Positions 59,354-64,000 of a stretch of 64,000 bases of DNA are shown here, one piece after another. How positions within the stretch are numbered: the first letter of the stretch is position 1; each line of letters opens with the position of its first letter. The translations under genes were made by a program, and so were the position numbers. Source of the stretch: Ancylobacter amanitiformis (GTDB taxonomy: Bacteria; Pseudomonadota; Alphaproteobacteria; Rhizobiales; Xanthobacteraceae); the NCBI RefSeq assembly GCF_030814815.1, contig NZ_JAUSVR010000005.1, positions 62,001-126,000 of the forward strand, given 5' to 3'. The notes under the pieces are model-generated. The model saw only the letters and a program-made list of their open reading frames with translations, was not told the origin of the DNA and ran no database searches.

Positions 59354-61408
59354 CTATTCGTAGGCGAGCGCCACCACGGGATCGAGCCCGGCCGCCTTGC
59401 GCGCCGGCAGGTAGCCGAAGATCAGTCCGGTGAGGAAGGCGCAGCCAAAGGCCAGCAGCGGCGGCAGCAGGCTGAGCACGATGCTGACGCCGAGGCTCTC
59501 CAGCAGCACCGCGACGCCGATTCCGAGCGCCACGCCCACCGCCCCGCCGACACCGCACACCACCAGCGCCTCGGTGTTGAACTGCAGCATGATGTTGCTC
59601 ATGCGCGCCCCCGTCGCCATGCGGATGCCGATCTCGCGGGTGCGCTCGGTCACGCTCACCAGCATGATGTTCATCACCCCGATGCCGGCCACCAGCAGCG
59701 AGATGGCGGCGACGCAGCCCAGCACGAGCGTGAGCGTGTTCTGGGTCTCGACAGCGGTTTCCAGGAACTGCGCGGTGTTGCGGACCTGGAAGTCCTCCGC
59801 CTGGTGGCGTTCCGTGATGATGCGGGTGACGTCCGCCTCGACGCGCGGAATGTCGGCGGCGTTTTCCACTTTGACGGTGACGGAGTTCACGAAGCGGCGG
59901 CCGAAGATCCGCACGAAACCGGTGGAGAGCGGCACCAGAGCGACGTCGTCCTGATCCTGCCCGAAGGCGTTGGCGCCACGGGCTGCGAGTATGCCGATCA
60001 CCTCATAGGGCACGTTCTTCACGAGGATGTAGCGCCCGAGCGGGTCATCCTCGCCGAACAGGTTGGTGGCCACGGTCTGTCCCAGCACGATGACCGGGGC
60101 ATAGGCACGCACGTCGTCCGCCGTGAACATCACCCCCTTGGCGATCGGCCAGTCGCGGGCGGCCAGATAATCGGCGCTGGTGCCGGTGACGGTGGTGAAA
60201 TAATCTTCCGAGCCGAAGCGCAGCGTGTAGCGGCCGGTGCGCTCGGGCGCCACGTCGGCGATGCCGGGAACGGCGCGCAGCGCCTCCGCATCCTCCGGCA
60301 GCAGCGTGGCATTGTCGCCGGAGGAGCGCACGCCCACCGCGCCGGGACGGATGATCAGCAGGTTGGTGCCGATCTGCGCGATGCGCTCCATCACCCGTGC
60401 CTTGCCGCCATCGCCCACCGCCAGCATGGTGATGACCGAGGCGACGCCGATGACGATGCCGAGCAGCGTCAGCGCGGTGCGGAAAATATTGGCGTGCATC
60501 GAGGAAAAGGCCATGCGCACGGCTTCGGCCACGTCGGGCACGAAGCGGGCGAGCCCGCCGCGCCGCGCGGGCCCCACCGCCGGCAGCGGCACGCGGGCGG
60601 GCTCGTCCTCCCGCCGCTCGTCGGAGACGATGCGCCCGTCCTGGAAGCGCACGACGCGCCGCGCATGGGCGGCGACATCGGTGTCGTGGGTGATGAGGAT
60701 GACCGTGTGGCCCTCCCCGTTCAGTTCCCGCAGCAGCGCCAGCACTTCCTCGCCCGAGCGCGAATCGAGCGCGCCGGTCGGCTCGTCGGCGAGAATGATC
60801 GGGGCGGCGTTCATCAGCGCGCGGGCGATGGAAACGCGCTGCTGCTGGCCGCCGGAGAGCTGGCCGGGCCGGTGCGCGCTGCGGTCGCCGAGGCCGAGGC
60901 GCTCCAGCAGCACATGGGCGCGCTCGACCCGCGGCTCCTTGGCCGCGCCGGCATAAATGGAGGGGATCTCGACATTCTCCGCCGCCGTGAGGGTCGGCAG
61001 CAGGTTGTAGCGCTGGAACACGAAGCCGAAGGTCGAGCAGCGCAGCGCCGCCAGCGCATCCTTGTCGAGCGCGGCGACGTCGACGCCATCGACGCGGTAG
61101 GCACCGGCCGAGGGGCGGTCGAGGCAGCCGATAATGTTCATCAGCGTCGACTTGCCCGAGCCGGACTGGCCCATGATGGCGACGAACTCGCCCGGCATGA
61201 TGGTGAGCGAGACGCGGTCGAGCGCGCGCACCACGCTCTCGCCATTGGGATAGATGCGGCTGACATCGTCCAATTCGACCATCGGACGAAGGGCCGCGCC
61301 GGTGGCCGACGCGGCGACCCGGCGGGCGATCTCCTCCTCGGCGTCGAGCCGGCGGCCGGGCGCGGGGGCCGGATCGGGGATAGGAGCGGGGCGGGCGACC
61401 TCCTCCAT
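59354..61408 (-). CDS. macB: MacB-type ABC transporter, fused ATPase-permease
   Basis: 684 residues. N-terminal ATPase with Walker A GQSGSGKST, Q-loop FVFQRYNLLPTL, signature LSGGQQQR and Walker B IILADEPTGALD. The permease half has one membrane helix (ALTLLGIVIGVASVITMLAV), a large periplasmic MacB_PCD domain and three C-terminal FtsX-type helices. The ~45 residues before the ATPase are Pro/Ala-rich. ATG 61408 is 7 bases after the macA stop, so the pair is co-transcribed. MacAB pumps macrolides, siderophores or lipids and needs TolC; no outer-membrane factor is visible here. Confidence 0.94.
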   Translation of the reverse strand: MEEVARPAPIPDPAPAPGRRLDAEEEIARRVAASATGAALRPMVELDDVSRIYPNGESVVRALDRVSLTIMPGEFVAIMGQSGSGKSTLMNIIGCLDRPSAGAYRVDGVDVAALDKDALAALRCSTFGFVFQRYNLLPTLTAAENVEIPSIYAGAAKEPRVERAHVLLERLGLGDRSAHRPGQLSGGQQQRVSIARALMNAAPIILADEPTGALDSRSGEEVLALLRELNGEGHTVILITHDTDVAAHARRVVRFQDGRIVSDERREDEPARVPLPAVGPARRGGLARFVPDVAEAVRMAFSSMHANIFRTALTLLGIVIGVASVITMLAVGDGGKARVMERIAQIGTNLLIIRPGAVGVRSSGDNATLLPEDAEALRAVPGIADVAPERTGRYTLRFGSEDYFTTVTGTSADYLAARDWPIAKGVMFTADDVRAYAPVIVLGQTVATNLFGEDDPLGRYILVKNVPYEVIGILAARGANAFGQDQDDVALVPLSTGFVRIFGRRFVNSVTVKVENAADIPRVEADVTRIITERHQAEDFQVRNTAQFLETAVETQNTLTLVLGCVAAISLLVAGIGVMNIMLVSVTERTREIGIRMATGARMSNIMLQFNTEALVVCGVGGAVGVALGIGVAVLLESLGVSIVLSLLPPLLAFGCAFLTGLIFGYLPARKAAGLDPVVALAYE

Positions 61409-61415
61409 GACGGCC

Positions 61416-62645
61416 TCAGCCGAGCCGGGGCGGCATGGAGGGGCGCGGCTGTCCGGGCGCGCGCGGCGGCGCGGCACCCGCACTGGCGCCGGTGACGACC
61501 GTCTCGCCGGGCTCCAGCCCTTCGACGATCTGCGTCACCGTACGGTTGGACAGGCCGGTCTGCACCACCCGATCCTCGATGCCGCCCGGGCTGACCACCT
61601 TCACGACATGCGAGCCGTCGCGACGGGTCCGCAGCGCCTGGGTGGGCACCAGCGGCACGTCCCTGGCCTCGCCGAGGCGGAAGAACACCTGCGCGGTCAT
61701 GTTGGTCATGAGCGTCAGGTCCTCGTTCGGCACGTCGATCAGCACGTTGTAGAGCACCACGTCGTTGACGATGGTCGGGGTCGGCTCGATCTGCCGCACC
61801 TGCCCCTGCCAGCGCCGGTCGGGCAGGCCGAGGGTGGAGAAATAGGCCGGCGTGCCGATGCGGATGCGGGGAATGTCGCCTTCCGCCACCTGGGCTGTCA
61901 CCGTCATGGTCTGCAGGTCGGCGATGCGCAGCACGATGGGGGCGGACTGGTTGGCGTTCAGCGTCGAGCCCTCGCGGGCGGTGATCGAGACCACCGTTCC
62001 GTCCATGGGCGCGTAGATCTTGGTGTAGCCGAGATTGGCGAGGTCGCCGTCCAGCGTCGCCTGGGTCTGGGCGATCTGCGCCTTGAGCGCGTCGATCTTG
62101 GCAACGCTGATCCGCTCGGTCGCGTCGGCGGCGTCGGCCGCGTCGCGGCTACCGGACTGGTTGGCGAGCAATTGCTGGGCGCGCTGGTTGCGCAGCCTGT
62201 CGAGGGTGAGCTGCGCCTGCGCCTGCGCCAGCTGGGCGCGAAGATTGTCGAGGCTGGCGCGGTCGCCGGCCACCCGGGTCTGGTAGACGGTGGGGTCGAT
62301 CTCGGCGAGCAGGTCGTCCTTCTTCACCACCGCGCCGACATCGGGATGGATGCGGCGCAGCTGGCCGGAGACCTGCGTGCCGACATCGACATAGTTCTTC
62401 GGCTGCATGTTGGCGATGGCGGTAACGGTGGTCTCGATGTCGCCGCGCTCGACCCTGGCGGTCTGGTAGGCGGGCGCCGCCTGCGCATCGACGACGAAAT
62501 GACGGTAATAGGCATAGCCAGCGCCCGCGCCACCCAGCACGAGCAGCAGCAGCACACCCGACCAGCGGCGCCGCCGCTTCGCCCGAGTCCCTGCCGTCCA
62601 ACCGCCTTCCGACCTCTGCAACATCGCCCCGCTCACCCGAACCAT
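61416..62645 (-). CDS. macA: MacA-type periplasmic adaptor
   Basis: About 409 residues from ATG 62645; GTG 62636 and ATG 62624 are alternatives with better ribosome spacing (GAGGAG). One N-terminal membrane helix (VLLLLVLGGAGAGYAYY), then the HlyD lipoyl/hairpin region (NYVDVGTQVSGQLRRI, a long coiled-coil hairpin with AQLAQAQAQLTLDRL, IYAPMDGTVVSI) and a beta-barrel ending PPRLG. The adaptor joins MacB to an outer-membrane channel. It is placed just before macB. Confidence 0.92.
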   Translation of the reverse strand: MVRVSGAMLQRSEGGWTAGTRAKRRRRWSGVLLLLVLGGAGAGYAYYRHFVVDAQAAPAYQTARVERGDIETTVTAIANMQPKNYVDVGTQVSGQLRRIHPDVGAVVKKDDLLAEIDPTVYQTRVAGDRASLDNLRAQLAQAQAQLTLDRLRNQRAQQLLANQSGSRDAADAADATERISVAKIDALKAQIAQTQATLDGDLANLGYTKIYAPMDGTVVSITAREGSTLNANQSAPIVLRIADLQTMTVTAQVAEGDIPRIRIGTPAYFSTLGLPDRRWQGQVRQIEPTPTIVNDVVLYNVLIDVPNEDLTLMTNMTAQVFFRLGEARDVPLVPTQALRTRRDGSHVVKVVSPGGIEDRVVQTGLSNRTVTQIVEGLEPGETVVTGASAGAAPPRAPGQPRPSMPPRLG

Positions 62646-62775
62646 TCTCCTCGGGGATAAGGCCGAACCGCCAGCGTAAAAAGTGAATTCCCTGTAATGA
62701 TGGATCACGCCATCATATTGGAGCCATTCCAACAACTATTGCCGCAGTAACGCAGCCGCCGGCCGGCCTGTTGGC

Positions 62776-62970
62776 TCAGGAATCGAAGGGCCGGTATTCG
62801 CCCGTCTTCGGGTCCCGACGCAAGGTCACGCGGGTCGCCGGCACATTGGCCTCTTCCGCCCGCCGGGCGGCGTCGAGTTCGGCATTCACGCGGCGCGATT
62901 CGCCGGCCAGCAGCTTGACGAGAGCCGCGGCACCCATGGCGCCGAGGGCGAGCACGATCACAGGCGGCAT
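62776..62970 (-). CDS. Small single-pass membrane protein
   Basis: 64 residues from ATG 62970 (GGGAAG six bases upstream); ATG 62985 would add five residues. An N-terminal hydrophobic helix MPPVIVLALGAMGAAALVKLL is followed by a charged helix (NAELDAARRAEE) and the tail TRVTLRRDPKTGEYRPFDS. It lies 31 bases after the S49 peptidase gene, on the same strand, an arrangement repeated in related genomes. Function unknown. Confidence 0.75.
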   Translation of the reverse strand: MPPVIVLALGAMGAAALVKLLAGESRRVNAELDAARRAEEANVPATRVTLRRDPKTGEYRPFDS

Positions 62971-63001
62971 GGTTCGTCTTCCCATTCGCGGGGCAGCATC
63001 A

Positions 63002-63901
63002 TCATAATCCGTACCGGCTCCAGAGCGAGCGCTCCTCGGCGGCGGCGAGCAGGTTCTCGGCAATGCCGGCACCGATCGCCGGCGCCACCGCGCCCGCGTC
63101 AAGCCCGGCAATGCCGGGTACGCGCCGGCTGAACAGGCCGCTTTTGCCCTCGATCAGCGGCGTCAGAACCTTGTCGCCATAGCGCGCCCGCAGAAACGAG
63201 CGGATCTCGCCGATGGCGTCGACAAGGCCGAGTTCCTGCGCCTGCGTCGCGGTCCAGAACGCACCGGAAAACAGCGTCGCCTCGTCATGGCTCAGCACGT
63301 CGCCGCGCCGCTGGCGCACCAGCCCGGCAAAGGCGTCATGAATTTCCTTCTGCAGCGCCTTCAGCCGCTCGACATCCTCTGCCTTTTCCGGCTGGAACGG
63401 GTCTAGGATCACCTTGCTCTCGCCGGCGGTATAGACGCGCCGGTCGATGCCGAGCTTGTCCAGCGCGCGGTTGAAGCCGAAGCCCGCGCTCACCACGCCG
63501 ATCGAGCCGACGATGGAAAACGGATCGGCGACGATCTCGTCGGCGGCGCTGGCGATCATGTAGCCGCCGGACGCCGCCACATCCTCGACGAACGCGATGA
63601 CCGGGAGGTTCTTTTCCTCCGCCAGCAGGCGGATGCGGCGATGGACGAGATGCGACTGCACCGGTGAGCCGCCGGGCGAGTTGATCACCAGCGCCACCGC
63701 CTTCGCCCCCTTCACCGCGAAGGCACGGTCGAGCACCCGCGCCGTATTGGCGAAGGTGATGCCGGGATTGAACGGCCGCGACATGCCGATCGCGCCGCTG
63801 AGCCGCACCACCGGCACGATGGCGGCGCCCGCGCGCAGCCGCGCGGGCAGGACAGGATCAAGGCGGCGGCGAAGATCGGCGAAAAAGGATGCGTTGGCCA
63901 T
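63002..63901 (-). CDS. S49-family peptidase (SohB/SppA-like)
   Basis: 299 residues from ATG 63901. A short S49 (signal peptide peptidase A-like) enzyme: INSPGGSPVQSHLVHRRIR, nucleophile region VAASGGYMIASAADEIVADPFSIVGSIGVV with the catalytic Ser and the Lys-containing strand of RVYTAGESKVILDPF. There is no obvious N-terminal membrane helix, only a weakly hydrophobic segment (VVRLSGAIG). Short SppA forms degrade signal peptides or membrane-protein fragments. It is followed by the small membrane protein gene. Confidence 0.9.
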   Translation of the reverse strand: MANASFFADLRRRLDPVLPARLRAGAAIVPVVRLSGAIGMSRPFNPGITFANTARVLDRAFAVKGAKAVALVINSPGGSPVQSHLVHRRIRLLAEEKNLPVIAFVEDVAASGGYMIASAADEIVADPFSIVGSIGVVSAGFGFNRALDKLGIDRRVYTAGESKVILDPFQPEKAEDVERLKALQKEIHDAFAGLVRQRRGDVLSHDEATLFSGAFWTATQAQELGLVDAIGEIRSFLRARYGDKVLTPLIEGKSGLFSRRVPGIAGLDAGAVAPAIGAGIAENLLAAAEERSLWSRYGL

Positions 63902-63932
63902 GGTCAAGACATAGGGCGTCGCCCCGGCCGGC

Positions 63933-64000
63933 TCAAGCCGGTATCGACGAACAGGCCAGCGCCGCTTCCACGCTCGCCCCATCGCGCAGGATGCGCCCGG
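63933..64000 (-). CDS. Possible C-terminal fragment of an upstream minus-strand gene
   Basis: An open frame enters from the right edge on the minus strand and ends at TGA (63935-63933), giving GRILRDGASVEAALACSSIPA as its last visible residues, 31 bases before the S49 start. The composition is protein-like but it is too short to identify. Confidence 0.3.
   Translation of the reverse strand, partial: GRILRDGASVEAALACSSIPA

Overview
The window is high-GC chromosomal DNA of an alphaproteobacterium, most likely of the Hyphomicrobiales (Rhizobiales). This rests on gene content and protein style: an MbfA-type ferritin/VIT iron exporter with an Irr-like operator, DUF3422, an HWE/HisKA_2-type histidine kinase, a DUF3035-like secreted protein between lspA and a pair of M16 peptidases, and the rimP-nusA-ylxR-infB-rbfA-truB-rpsO-pnp block. 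A Xanthobacteraceae-like genus is a guess. I see no prophage, insertion sequence, CRISPR array, tRNA or rRNA. This is core chromosome, with a few accessory-looking operons and an unusual number of short repeats.

Layout. 0-5.4 kb (+): end of an XRE regulator, metK with its terminator, trmB, a DUF883/holin-like envelope pair and a large secreted TPR protein. 5.4-8.0 kb (-): DoxX, a small secreted protein and an MFS carrier. 8.3-9.0 kb (+): an L,D-transpeptidase lipoprotein. 9.5-12.2 kb (-): a tightly overlapping operon ygfZ-tag-HD hydrolase-tyrosine phosphatase. 12.5-19.8 kb: ohr, polA (between two copies of one palindromic repeat), truA, pyrC and a histidine kinase. 20-31.8 kb: a Crp-type regulator, marC, a HAD protein, ribF, ileS, lspA, a DUF3035-like protein and two M16 peptidases. 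32-36.2 kb: envelope and hypothetical proteins. 36.5-43.2 kb (+): glcD, an 8-oxoguanine-deaminase-like amidohydrolase, glcE, glcF and an asparaginase. 43.2-44.2 kb (-): mbfA. 44.3-55.4 kb (-): the transcription/translation block. 55.6-64 kb: ispE, ynfA, patatin, purD, macB, macA, a small membrane protein and an S49 peptidase.

How the genes work together. The 44-55 kb block supplies ribosome maturation, initiation, antitermination, tRNA pseudouridylation and RNA decay, and rimP/nusA and rbfA/truB are translationally coupled by ATGA overlaps. The glc genes form an FAD/Fe-S 2-hydroxyacid dehydrogenase, but a purine deaminase is inserted between glcD and glcE. MbfA is probably controlled by iron through Irr. 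MacA and MacB form an efflux or export pair without a visible outer-membrane partner.

The most distinctive feature is not one gene but the many unrelated 12-16 bp tandem arrays and dispersed palindromic elements in intergenic sequence, several of them at convergent gene junctions. One element supplies the stop codons of both neighbouring genes, and one array duplicates the last codons and stop codon of a gene. I found no convincing new defence or biosynthetic system.
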